The notes under the pieces were generated by a model, which saw only the letters and a program-made list of their open reading frames with translations, was not told the DNA's origin and searched no databases. 64,000 nucleotides of DNA from positions 248,001-312,000 of the forward strand of contig NC_063012.1 in the NCBI RefSeq assembly GCF_020509005.1, given 5' to 3'. This document shows, in pieces, positions 10,401-21,100 of the stretch (positions are counted from its first letter, which is position 1; the number at the start of each line of letters is the position of its first letter). This DNA is from Fulvia fulva. Lineage: Eukaryota; Ascomycota; Dothideomycetes; Mycosphaerellales; Mycosphaerellaceae. The position numbers and the translations under genes are program-made.

Positions 10401-12531
10401 AGACGAAGCTGCACATATAGACTGGCCACAGGTGACCTCAACCTTAGTATCAGCACAGATCGGGCGAGTGGCTTTTGCAGCCACGCAGCTCGTATGCTCG
10501 GACTTCTTGAGTTCCGTCCCAAGCAGCGTGGTGCCTTCACTTGTAGAGCTGCTACACCGCTTCATGTGTCAGAAGGACGACCTAAATGCTGCTTTGACGA
10601 CAGTGACCATGGCCTGGAACGTTTCAGATGCTGTCTTCAGTCAGTTCAACGAAAAAGATCTCGACTCTCTAGTAGATCAGATTGAAGACGAAGACCTTGA
10701 AGACGCTCTTGCGAAACTACAGCATCTGCCATCAGCTCAGTGGCTGTTTGTGCTCACGCGACTACGTGACGCAGCTGGGAACACGTCGAAGGAAGTCAGG
10801 AATGCGGCTTTCCAGACGCTCTGTAATGTGTTCAAGAATCATGGCGATGAGATCCCTCCAGCGAGCTGGAAGATGCTGCTACGGTCTACGGTGTTCCAGC
10901 TTTCGCGCGTAGATTCGGCGTTGTATCATGACGACAACGACAGCGACCAAGCCAGCGATGCAGAAATGTCGAAGTCGATTCTTGACGGAACATCGGGAGT
11001 ACTAGCTACGCACGTTCGAGTGATTGAGCAGATATCGCAGCTTCCCAGCCTTTGGGAGTCGTTTCTGTCAATGCTAGAGCGATACCTGGATCTCGACGTC
11101 CATCTCCTGACAGCTGGCGCCTGGTCTGCCCTGTCGAGAGTGCTGGCTGTAGCTCAAGGGCCGAAGTGGAGAGATCTCACCTACCGAACGCTTGCGTTAT
11201 GGACAAAGCGCGTTCCTGTATCGACGTCGTCCGACGGTGCCACCGGCCAGAGCAACCAGGCTGCTTTTATAGCTTACACTGAAGCAGGTCAAGAGATCGC
11301 ACGATTGACTGGCGACAAGATTAGCGATGCTCAAAGCCGCAATGTGCTTGAGAACCTCTTCGAGATCGTGAAGCAATCCGATGGGCCAAGTTACGACAGG
11401 GAATCTCTGTCGCCTTTGCAGACGAAAGCGCTTAGCCTACTTCGCAGCATACCAGCAAGCCGCGAGGCGCAGATAGTCGTCGCATCACGGCTCTCTACGC
11501 TACACCATGACTCTTTACCATCATCAGGTGTAGCGACTGGCCCAACTTTCGTAGCCATCGCAAGCGACAGCGTCACATGGCTCCACGACCTGGTGAAGCC
11601 CTCTGAGAACACACCCGACAGCCACGACGCACTTGTCGAAGCAGCACAGAGCCTCCGTCGCATCATCGAAGCGAAGTACGCCTTTCGTGCTGAGCGCAAA
11701 GGAGTACCTCTATGGCAGACGGCCACAACCACAGCCGTTGCACTAGCACCAGCGCTTCTACAACACGGCGAAGCCTCTTCACCAGACCTCTGGTCCGAGT
11801 ACGCCAAGATCGCGAGCGGTATAGTCAAAGGCAACGATCTGCACCTCGTGGAAGATCGCCTTAAGATGCAGAACGATATGGACTTTGATATCGAGCAGTA
11901 CAGGATCTTACGAGATGTGATAACGCCATACCTCGGGAGCGATGATTTACCCGTTCAGCTTCGAGCTGACTATACGAGAGCTCTTTTCGAGGCATCCATC
12001 ATCCATCCCACGGAGAGGAACGAGGTCCCCCCAATTGGACACTCTCCACTAGAGAAGATCGCCAAGATCCGCCGCGGCCGCGTCAAGAAAGTACCCTACT
12101 CCTACCGCGAGGACATGTCCTACATCTGCCTCAAAGAACTCCTCGCCCTCTCCTCCCCAAACTCCACCTCCACCTCCACCTCCACCTCACACTCAAACCT
12201 AGCCCAAGCCGCAGCACCCCACCTCATCCTCCGTCTCGCCATCCCCCTCCGCGCATACATTGCCGACCAGCCGCTACGTGGCCTCAACCCACAGCCATTA
12301 TCGGAGCTGGAGGAGCTGCTGTTCTGCTTTGATAGCATTAGAGACTTGAAACTGGCGCCTGATGCGCTTGGTGCTGGCTCGGGTGAGAGGGCGCATATGA
12401 GGTATTTGGCGCCGTTGTTGGTGAAGGCGGTGGCGACGGCGGGAGATCCTTGGTCGGGTACGCAGGAGGTGTTGGGGCCGTTGCAGGGGGTGTTGGGGAT
12501 GTTGTCGCGGGGGGCGGTTGGGGGTGTGTAG
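7459..12531 (+). CDS. mon2: Mon2-like Golgi/endosome trafficking protein (Sec7-BIG related)
   Basis: Exon 7459-7557 (MSATLFANELSNLSSEAKRKN...) joins exon 7639-12531 across an 81-bp intron, giving 1663 aa, the usual size for fungal Mon2. The N-terminal block ELKSLPSTSEAQLAADLSRRPNFIEPFLIACNTKNAKFAGSGIVCLQRLVISKGLP is the DCB region shared with large Arf-GEFs, but there is no Sec7 catalytic domain. The rest is alpha-helical repeat sequence. Mon2 works with Dop1 and the flippase Neo1 at the trans-Golgi/endosome boundary. A TSTSTSTS run near the C terminus comes from a CCACCT-type DNA microsatellite (about 12164-12187). The start is supported by splice phase and by the conserved SNLSSEAKRKN segment. 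Confidence 0.9.
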
Positions 12532-13527
12532 TGGTGCTGGCTTCGGTAGGTTTATCAATCAGACGAAGTGCATGCACGCTTGAAAGCTTCATACTCTGTG
12601 CTTCAGATGGAGATCCAACGAAGCCATGCCATATCAACATCCTGCTCCAAGGTTTCGATCACATGCATCATAAATGCCTCGTCGTCATCGCTTTCTTGCT
12701 TTTGGTGGCTGTGCAGCACAACAGCCACAAACTGTGGCGGTCCAGACGCTCAGATCGTGGGCGAGCTCTGTCATCGCAGCTGTTCTGTCGCTGTAACTCC
12801 CGTCACCGCCATTCAAAGGGCCCGCCATGTCCCTCTGGCAGGCCCACGACCAGGCCCGCATTTCCGCATCACTGCCCAGCCTCGTTTGGCACATTTCTCC
12901 CCTTCGCGATGCTCACGAGATAGACTCCTGCTCTCCAGTTGGCGGCTTCTGTCGGAGCTTCCATAGCCAGTCGTGCCAGCACATCGTTGCCGCCCAACAA
13001 GTGCTGCCGATGGACGAATAGCAGAGGAACAACCACGTCCTCTCTTGGCCATTCGCTCTGCTCTAGGTGCCTACCGTCCCTCGGGCTGTGACGGGACTGG
13101 TTGCCGCTGTTACAGCTCAGACACGTCTGCAACGTGGGTAGATCGCATTGCCGTTTTGGGAACGATATACATACATCAGTACCGTTCGTTCGCGCCGGGC
13201 CGGGGCATTCTTCCTACTCGCCATATCGGCGCGAGCACTGCAGAGACATAGAACTACAAGGCGTCCTTTGTCTGTTGTCGTATATTTGGACTCGTTGTTG
13301 TCTCAGGACCGACAAAGGACCACACACCGACTTCCTGCCTCCACCCGTTCCCCTGTCTGGCCTGCGATTTGTACGTACCGCGGATTCATTACCAACCACA
13401 GAAACGACATTCACGAAACGAAACGATACGGTACGATATAGAACGAACGCTTGCTGGACAAGTCGACAAACATATATTGCAGCAACAACCATCTTTACAC
13501 GAACCATTGCGTTGCTACCCCGCAGCC
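12532..13527. other. spacer upstream of the 13528 gene
   Basis: About 1 kb with several overlapping short frames in both directions but no protein-like one. The last 150 bases are A/C-rich and probably 5' leader of the next gene. No RNA gene is visible. Confidence 0.4.
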
Positions 13528-14904
13528 ATGCCTGCCTTGATCAACCAGACGGTGACCATCGTCAACAAGTCGGGCAAGATTGTGAGCACTTCGAAGCATC
13601 TGGTGAACGTGTTCAACGAAGCGAAGAGTGCCTACAACGAGCGCAAAGCAGAGATCCATGCAACAAGGACGAAAGAGAGGGAGGACAAGGAGAAGGAACG
13701 TAAAGCCAGGAAACAGCTTGATGCTTTGACCTTGGAAGATGAGGACGACAGAAAGTCACAGGTTTCGCGAAGAAGTTCGAAAAGAGGCAGCGATGATGGA
13801 ACGTCTGTTCGGAGGAAGCCCGTTCCCAGCCAGGCAGGCACACGACCGCCAGTCGAGCGTGGTGTATCGGACAGCTTCTATGCGAACGATCGACCTCGAC
13901 ATTCCACGCATCGGCCGTCACCTCTTAGGAAGGATTCTGGCTTGATCTACGACGACAACGATGACCCACAGGTCGGCGAGCTCATGAGGAGGAACACAGA
14001 CGGCATGCAGCTCAAGAGCCAACGACCAACAACACCCCGCCGCAGAGCCAGCTGCGACGACATTGACATGGACCTAGCGTACGGCGAGCTCCCCCCACCA
14101 CTCCCAGAATCCCGCCGCGAAGACCAACTTGAGCTAAAAGAGAAAATGAACTACCTCCAACGCCTCCTAGACGAAGGAAACTGCATGCAACACTCCGTCA
14201 CCGCCATAATCGACAACCTCCAAAAGAACCCCGACGCCCTCGCAGCCGTAGCCCTAACCCTCGCCGAAATCTCCAACATCGCCGCGAAAATGGCCCCGGG
14301 AGCATTAGCAACCATGAAAGGCTCCTTCCCCGCAATCCTGGCCCTCCTCGCCAGCCCGCAATTCGCTATCGCTGCAGGAGTCGGCGTTGGTGTAACGATC
14401 ATTGCCTTCGGCGGCTACAAGATCATCAAGAAAATCAAAGCCAACAGATCCGAAGAGAAACTCCTCGAAGCAGGAGGCATCCCCGCCGAAGCCGAACTCG
14501 GCCCCGTCGAGGGGCCCTTCGAAGAAGAAGACCAACTCCGCGAAATCAGCCGGATTGAACTATGGAGACGCGGCATCGCGGACGAGCAGATCAATTCCGT
14601 TGGGACAAGTGTAGATGGCGAGTTCATCACGCCCGTGGCGACGAGGACGTTGATTGAGGATGGAAGGCTCACGGAGGCGGATCTGAAGCCGCTTGATACG
14701 AGGAGTGAGAGGAGTGCGAAGACGAGGAAGAGTAGGAAGGCGAAGAGTGAGGTTAGTAGTGCGAGTAAGAGGAGTAGTGGGACGAAGGCGACGGCGACGA
14801 AGGGGAATGGGAATGGGAAGAAGGAGCCGAGTGTGTTGAGGAGTTTGTTCAAGGGGAGGTCGGAGATGAAGAGGGAGAGGGAGAGGGAGGTGGTGTATGT
14901 ATGA
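13528..14904 (+). CDS. conserved fungal protein with one glycine-rich membrane segment
   Basis: Single-exon frame of 458 aa starting MPALINQTVTIVNKSGKIV. An upstream in-frame extension to 13369 reads like leader sequence, so the Met at 13528 is preferred. Order of features: N-terminal 30 residues; a charged Lys/Glu/Arg helix (about 35-75); a Ser/Arg/Pro-rich disordered region with many RRxS sites; a conserved helical block NYLQRLLDEGNCMQHS..NLQKNPDALAAVALTLAEISNIAAKMAPGALA; one hydrophobic segment (about residues 277-300, FAIAAGVGVGVTIIAFGGYKI); then a Lys/Arg/Ser-rich tail. I do not recognise a named family. The layout suggests a membrane-attached regulatory or scaffold protein, which is an inference. 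Confidence 0.8.
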   Translation: MPALINQTVTIVNKSGKIVSTSKHLVNVFNEAKSAYNERKAEIHATRTKEREDKEKERKARKQLDALTLEDEDDRKSQVSRRSSKRGSDDGTSVRRKPVPSQAGTRPPVERGVSDSFYANDRPRHSTHRPSPLRKDSGLIYDDNDDPQVGELMRRNTDGMQLKSQRPTTPRRRASCDDIDMDLAYGELPPPLPESRREDQLELKEKMNYLQRLLDEGNCMQHSVTAIIDNLQKNPDALAAVALTLAEISNIAAKMAPGALATMKGSFPAILALLASPQFAIAAGVGVGVTIIAFGGYKIIKKIKANRSEEKLLEAGGIPAEAELGPVEGPFEEEDQLREISRIELWRRGIADEQINSVGTSVDGEFITPVATRTLIEDGRLTEADLKPLDTRSERSAKTRKSRKAKSEVSSASKRSSGTKATATKGNGNGKKEPSVLRSLFKGRSEMKREREREVVYV

Positions 14905-15109
14905 GGAGAAGTCCACGTAATATGATTTTGTTCGACGATTTGATCTGGTAGCGTTCGAGCGTTACATATGTACAGCAGCGTCACAATTACACTTCCACGT
15001 CCACTTCCACGTCCACGTCCATTCCCCCAAGTCAAACCTCCTCCCCCATCCTCCCAAACCCCGGCACACACCTCCCCCCCTCCCACCCCAACAACACCCT
15101 GCCACCCCC

Positions 15110-15976
15110 TCACAGCCCTCACCCGCTCCACCGCCTCCGCCTCCCCCACCACATCCGCCATCTTCGCATCCACACCAAACAAATCCGCCTCATGAATCGC
15201 CGCACTGCAATCTCCACACGCCGTCCCCACCACCTGAATCATCAGCCTCACTACCACTACCCTCATCCAGCTCGAGAACTACTCACCATCGGCCGGAAAT
15301 TCCAACACATAGCATCCAACGCACTAGCCCTGACACATCCACTCGTCCTCACACCACACAGATCACAAGCGTATCCACCGCCATCAAATGTAGCAAGGAT
15401 GGCAACTGCGTCCCGAAAAAGGCGGATGTGTGCTTTTTGAGGACTACGTCTTCGCCGGAGAGTGGCTCAAGGCCGGGGATATACCCATCCAACCCTTCAG
15501 TCGTCGAGGCGTTGGAGACGTTGATAACCGGTGCTTTTCCTGTAGGATAGCTCTGCGTTTTTCATGTCTGTTCGGTCGTAGTCTACTTGTGTCCATGTGA
15601 TCGGGACCTGGATCCTGTCAGCAAATCCATTGCACCACGCCCCGATAGTTGTTCAAAAGAATAGCAGACCCGTGCTTCCCGGGCAGTGGCCAGTAACCTT
15701 TTCATAAAATCAACTGACTTCGCCGCCGCGGGGTTGGAGGTCATGTTCAAGGGACTGCCGGGTGTGAAGTAAGCCTTGCAGACATCGATCAGGATGAGGG
15801 CTGGGCGTGTTCCCTGGGAGAAGGTTCGTTACTGCAGTCTCGATATGTACATGTTGTGTCTGTGTTGGATGCCTTACCCAACCTATGCGATTGCTGAAGC
15901 CAGAAGCGCGATACGAGCTCGCCTCGGCATGGTCGGCGGGTGTGCCTGCGGCGGTGAGGAGTTGGTTGACCTGCAT
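15110..15976 (-). pseudogene. isochorismatase-like (N-carbamoylsarcosine amidase-type) hydrolase, frameshifted
   Basis: Minus-strand pieces line up with a cysteine-hydrolase: exon 15976-15878 (ends SSYRASGFSNRIGW), exon 15813-15670 (GTRPALILIDVCKAYFTPGSP, with the catalytic Asp), exon from 15607 (VPITWTQVDYDRTDMKNAELSYRK), then KAPVINVSNASTTEGLDGY and LKKHTSAFFGTQL, then CGVRTSGCVRASALDAM with the nucleophile-type Cys, and after intron 15234-15286 VVGTACGDCSAAIHEADLFG. Two breaks interrupt it: one extra base in the A run at 15535-15538 and two extra bases at about 15349-15360, together restoring frame. No stop follows the last conserved block; that frame runs on antisense into the 13528 gene. 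The donor at 15669 (GTCTGC) is also weak. It is a decayed gene unless both indels are sequence errors. Confidence 0.8.
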
Positions 15977-16240
15977 GTTTAGTCGATGGAGCTTGTGATA
16001 TGAGGCAGGAGACGCAGAAGTAGTGAGAGCCACAAAGGTCAGCAATAGTATGTCGATTCCTTGCAATACGTCCTGTAGATAGGCCAAACTCCGCATCCGC
16101 AATCGCTCTCGAAAGCCAAACTCCACACCTGCGAGTCGTCTCCACCACCAGGTTGTTTCTCTGTGCCCCTTCGTCTTTTTAGGTCAATGTGATACTTAGG
16201 TAGTCCCAGATTCAGTCTTCAGTCGATACTGTGCTCCCAC

Positions 16241-17061
16241 TCAAGCCGTCTTCCCCCAAGCAGCCTGCAGTCCTATCAAACTGCTGATCGTACCCGCAAT
16301 ACCAACAATACCATCATCAAACCGTCCATAGATAGCATTGCTCGGGATGGTAATATCGCACAGATCCGACAGCAACTGCAACTGCGCAGCGCCTCGCTCC
16401 CTGTCACACACATTAGCACGTGTCACACCCTCCATCACACTCAGAACTTCATACTTCTGCAACCGCTTCTGCCCCACAACCTTCTCCGCATCCCCACTAG
16501 CCCCCTGCGTCCTGGTCACCTCCCTCATATTCCACAGCGTATACCCGCTCGCCGCAATGTTGCACACAAGCCCCACAAACCACGCACGATACGCCTCCCT
16601 CTGCAATCTCGCGCCCTGCTTCAACTTGTAAATTCCCGTCTGATCAATGTAGCACAGCGTATCCAAGCTCAAGTAGACTGCGTAACCCAGCTGACGGCCT
16701 ACGGCGAGGTACTTCAGGACGGGGTCGAGCGACTTGGAGTCGGAGGCGATGGCGGCGGCTTTGAGGTGCTCGATGAATTTGCCGATTCTAATGGCTTTGC
16801 GGACGGAGGAGAATTGCTTCTTGATTGTTTCGGGGATGGCGACGGTCGAGGCCGGGTGGTTGGTGCGGTAGAGGTACCAGGCGAGGAAGCGGGAGGCGTA
16901 TTGCACGGTTCGGAGGAGCTTGTCGCGGCCGACTAGATCATCATGTGTCAGGAGCGGGCAGACAAGGAGAGTTAGGTGGTAGCCGTAGACGTGCCTGTTG
17001 TCGCGACGAAGCGGTTGAAGTGAGCCACTTCTGGGTGGTAGATCAGCGCGTCTGCGACCAT
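16241..17061 (-). CDS. pex11: peroxisomal membrane protein Pex11
   Basis: Exons 17061-16995 and 16932-16241 give 252 aa. The N terminus MVADALIYHPEVAHFNRFVATTVGRDKLLRTVQYASRFLAWYLYRTN is the Pex11 signature and is complete only if a 62-bp intron (16933-16994) with a GC donor (GCACGT) and TAG acceptor is removed; no GT donor keeps frame. Later blocks: RKAIRIGKFIEHLKAA, a middle amphipathic/hydrophobic region, and the C-terminal DDGIVGIAGTISSLIGLQAAW membrane segment. Pex11 drives elongation and division of peroxisomes, linking to fatty-acid oxidation. It is divergent from the bL33m gene. Confidence 0.95.
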
Positions 17062-17455
17062 GATTGCGGTGTCGAGTCTGTGGTTGTTGATGATAAGAGG
17101 GGTAAGATCAGTGAATGGCAGCGCAGCAAGCCCAAGTACTCGAGGGTAGATAGATCTGTTAGACAAAGAATTGTTACGATCTCATAAACCGACTCTGTCA
17201 AGGAAAGAGTGTCAGACAGCTTCCCCAGCACAAACGGACGACACCTTCCTCATGATCAGATCCTCGCCTGCACATGTTCGGCAAGTGAATCCCATCAAAC
17301 CTCGGCTGAAATCGGCGAGGCCTAGCGCGGCAGCGCCAACAGGGATAGCGAAGCAAGGCGGCCCTTGCGGAAGTCGGCAAGATCCAAGCCGACATCGAGC
17401 TTGCTGTACTGCACGCGATACTGTATCGCGCATTGCATCTGCGACGACATCAGCC
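17062..17455. promoter_or_regulatory. divergent promoter region PEX11 / mitoribosomal bL33
   Basis: 394 bases between divergent starts. Overlapping short frames look like noise; no clear element was seen. Confidence 0.4.
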
Positions 17456-17756
17456 ATGGCGAAAAAAGGTCCGCATCAACAATCATACGCCCCAGTGAAC
17501 CCAGCTAACAACAACCCACAGCGAAATCCCGCACCATCGCCGTACGCCTAATCTCCATGGCCATGACAGGCTACTACAAAACTTTCTCTCGCCCGCGTAC
17601 GCATAGACCTTTGAGCATGTTGAAGTATGATCCCGTCGGTACGTTGCGCGAACCAATCTGCAGAAGCTCTTAGTATCATAGGAGGAAGCTGATGAGATGT
17701 CGGCTGCAGTGAAGAAGAAAGTGCTATTCCTTGAAGCCAAGAGGGGTGGAAAGTGA
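17456..17756 (+). CDS. mitochondrial large-subunit ribosomal protein bL33m (yeast Mrpl39 type)
   Basis: Three tiny exons, 17456-17468, 17522-17638 and 17710-17756 (introns of 53 and 71 bp), assemble a 58-aa protein: [19 protein letters not shown] at the start, [22 protein letters not shown] in the middle and [11 protein letters not shown] at the end. This is the bacterial-type L33 fold seen in fungal mitoribosomes, with the usual short basic composition. The first exon codes only four residues plus one base. No extended mitochondrial presequence is present, as in other fungal versions. All splice phases agree, so the model is firm despite its size. Confidence 0.93.
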
Positions 17757-18147
17757 TGCAGGAATACTTGGAGGAGAGATCAGAACAGAGGGCCATCGCG
17801 CTTCGATGCCACACCAATCAATCGAGCCGCCGTAGACACACCACGCGCCTACCAGGACCGCTTGGGCTACGCGGCTGAGGTTACGTCGTCAGGGCGAAGG
17901 AGAAAGGACAAGGAGAAGGAGAACGCATGCCGTCCAAGAGATGGAGATGCCATTGCAAGTATACACATGTAAGCGACGGATCACAGAGCGACGTCCAAGC
18001 CGTAAAGACATTCAGCAACGGCACGAAGGCCAGGCATAAGGCATACAAACACAAGTTCTCTGCTCAGCGACGCTCCTTAGAGCAGTCCGAAATATACTTC
18101 GTCCAATCGAAGCAAGGTGGTAGTTAGCAGTCCATCCAGCTTTTCAG
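17757..18147. other. convergent 3' spacer
   Basis: 391 bases between two convergent genes. One 66-codon frame (17927-18127) looks random. Nothing else seen. Confidence 0.4.
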
Positions 18148-21100
18148 CTAGCGTCTGGCCACGTTCAGCTCCTGTTGGAACCGCGCATTCATCTGGTCAC
18201 CTGTCATCAGTTAGCTGACTGTCATAGAGAATGACAACGCACAGCTTACGCTTCGAAGTCGCCTTGACACCGTGAGCCGGACGGGCTGATTTGCCGGCCA
18301 GTGTCTGCATTCGAGAAGTCTGCGAGCTACCTCGGGGTGGTCCTGGCGGTATGCTGAGATCCGACATCAGTGCAGCATGCGAGTTCTCGGTGCCTGCCGG
18401 CTGAGACATGGAGCGGAGACCAGGACGCTTCGGAGTCGGCGGCACTACATTGGCTGGCTTGATACGCTTGCTGCGCTCTCGTTCGTAGCCGTCGATGACC
18501 GCGCTCTCGCTCTTGCGCTTAGGTGGTGCACGAATGTTTGTGGCAGGTTCCTCGGCCAGATCTGACTGACGGCGGGACGTGCGATGCTCCTTTCCAGAGC
18601 CGCTGTTGTAAGTATTCGAGGCACGCACTGGCTTGGCAGATGGCATGAAACCTGGGGAGCTGCTCAAGTTGGGAATGCCAGCACCGCCTGGAAAGCTTGT
18701 CGGCTCCGGAGTCTTGAGATGAGAGGAGTTGCGGCGGCTGGCCTTCTTTTGTCCGGATTCGAGGCCACGGGACCCACGCGAGCCATGCGACACGTCGCTC
18801 TGACGACGAACGAGCTTCGAGGAGCTGTTCGGCGGTGGCATGATCGGCGGCAGGCTGTTCTGCAGATACTGTGGTGCGTCCTGAGTATCTCCATAGACAG
18901 CTTCGTCGGCATCCTCATAGATCCGGAAATCAGGAGCAGTGTCACGTTGACTGGTAGCACCGTGGTTGGCAGCATGACTGGCCGCGATCTTCGACTGCGT
19001 GAAGCGGTCTTTGTGAAAGTCACGAACTGAGGGAATCACGTCGTCAAACTGCGTCTCAGGCACAACATCTCGATCATGCAAATTTGGTAGCATAGCGGGC
19101 CTCGGCTTTGGAGCTGATCTGTCCACTTCAAACAGATTGAAGTTCTCAGCTGGTGGTGACGATGTCGGGGCAGCCATGAATCCTTGCTGCGACTCCTCGA
19201 CGACAGGGCCACGTGAGTTGTCCTCACCCTCTCCAGTATTTGGTCTCGCGCTGGAAGGACGTAACAGGACGGGAACAGGGATGGTACTGCCCTCCTCGAT
19301 CGAGTGTGTGTTACGATTCACCCTCTTTCGGGGTCTCCTGGGCTGCTTGGCGTTCGCGGCCACATTCGGTGTGACGCCCTTGCTCTGTATACGTCCAGTT
19401 TCGTGCTCGGCTGGAGCGTTCAGCAGCTGATCAAGCTTTGACTGAAGCTCTACGACGGCAGCCTGAGCTTTGTCGCGCTCAGCCTCGGCTTGCTGCGTCT
19501 TGTCCTTCTCGGATTCGAGGATCGCTTGTTGGTCGGCACGTTCCTTCGTCCATGCATCTTCGACTTGCTGGGCGTAGGCGTCGCGCTCTTGCTCACGCGC
19601 CTTGACAGCCGATTCTGCTTTCTGCAGCCGGTCATGATGCGCTGCTTCGTTCTCCTGATGCTCGGTGTCTATTCGCAAGGCTTGTTCGGCGGCTTGTTTG
19701 AGCTTCTCGTTTGCACTTGCCAATTCTGCGCGACAAATCTCGAGCTCGTGTTCAGCTGCAAGCTCGCGTTCAGCAAATTCCGTTGCTGAGTCCGCGGCAC
19801 TCTTCTCGAGGGCTTGTTCGAGCCTCTTGTTTGCACTTGTCAGCTCTGCACGGCATGTCTCGAGCTCGTGTTCAGCTGATTCCGTTGCCGAGTCCGCAGC
19901 ACTCCTGTTGTCTTTCTCTGCCTCGATCTGCTTCTCCAGGGCCTTTACCTTGCCTTCCAGCTTCTTGGTCGTGGATTTTTCTTTCTGAAGCTCAGTGTTC
20001 ACCTCACGTTTATCACCACAGAGAGTCTGGATCTCATCCGCTCGAGACTGTGCAAGCTCCCCGGCAGCTGTGAGCTGTACCTGCAGCCTATGCATCTGCT
20101 CGGAGGATATTTTCTTTACCCTCTCAAGTTCAGACTCTGCGTCTCGCAGCTTCTGTTGGGTTTCCTTGAGTTTTTCGCCCATTTCCTCACACTTGACCTG
20201 TTCATTTTTGAGCTTCGCTTGCTCGGTCTCGATGAACGCTCCCATTTCACTCTTGTTCTTCTCCAGAGCGTCATTATTATCCTTCTCAAATGCCGCTCGC
20301 TCGACTGCGTGGTCTTTCAGCTGCTGCTTCAAGTCGTTCAGCTCATCCTCACGACTTGCGTTCTTGGCTTGAACAACGCCCAGTTCCTCCTTTGTCGCAT
20401 CAAGCTCCGCTTGCATAGTGATCAGAGCAGAAGCTTTTGCTTGCAAGTCGAGCGTAATACCCTCCACGTCGGTGGAAGATTCCAACTCAGTGATTCTCGA
20501 CTTCAGCGTCGCGTTGAGCTCCTTGACTTCCTTCTCTTTCGCTTGAGCTTCAGACACCTTCGTCTGGTGCTCTAGGAGGCGTTCCTCGCTCACCCTGAGC
20601 TTCTCGTTGAGTCCAGCGATGGTCTCACGGCATGCAGACGCTTCGGCGGCGAGCTTCTCTTGATTGAGCAATTCCGCCTTCAGACTGTCGAGACTCTCCT
20701 CTATGCATGTCCTTAACACAGTGGATTGTTCGGCCGACTTGACGTCAACATGTGGTCGAGTCGCGATGGTGTCGGGTAGGCTTGCCACCAGAACTTTGAC
20801 AGCAACAACGTCTTCCACGGTAGCTGTCGGTCGTGAGGTCAGACCCTGTACAGCAGTAGTGATCTTCTCCAGCATTTCGGTGACCTCTTGCTTGTGATTT
20901 GACTCTTCCAGCGTGCCATGCATCTCATAGAGTTTGTTAAGCACGGCATCGTTGTTGCTCTTCAATTGGCGAACAAGCGCTTCTCTGTCATGGCCAGTGG
21001 CGCTCAGTTGAGCTTGCAGCTGCGACCGGAGATTCTTCTCTTCGACGAGAAGCTTGTCTTTCGCGTCCAACTCTTGTCGTAGCTGCGCATGTTGTGCAGC

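Noticed and set aside
15000..15035. CCACGT/CCACTT repeats as a regulatory array
   Set aside because: A short imperfect microsatellite at the end of the pseudogene; no sign of function.
14415..15266. 283-codon minus-strand frame as a separate gene
   Set aside because: Its N-terminal part is the last exon of the isochorismatase pseudogene; the rest is antisense to the 13528 gene.
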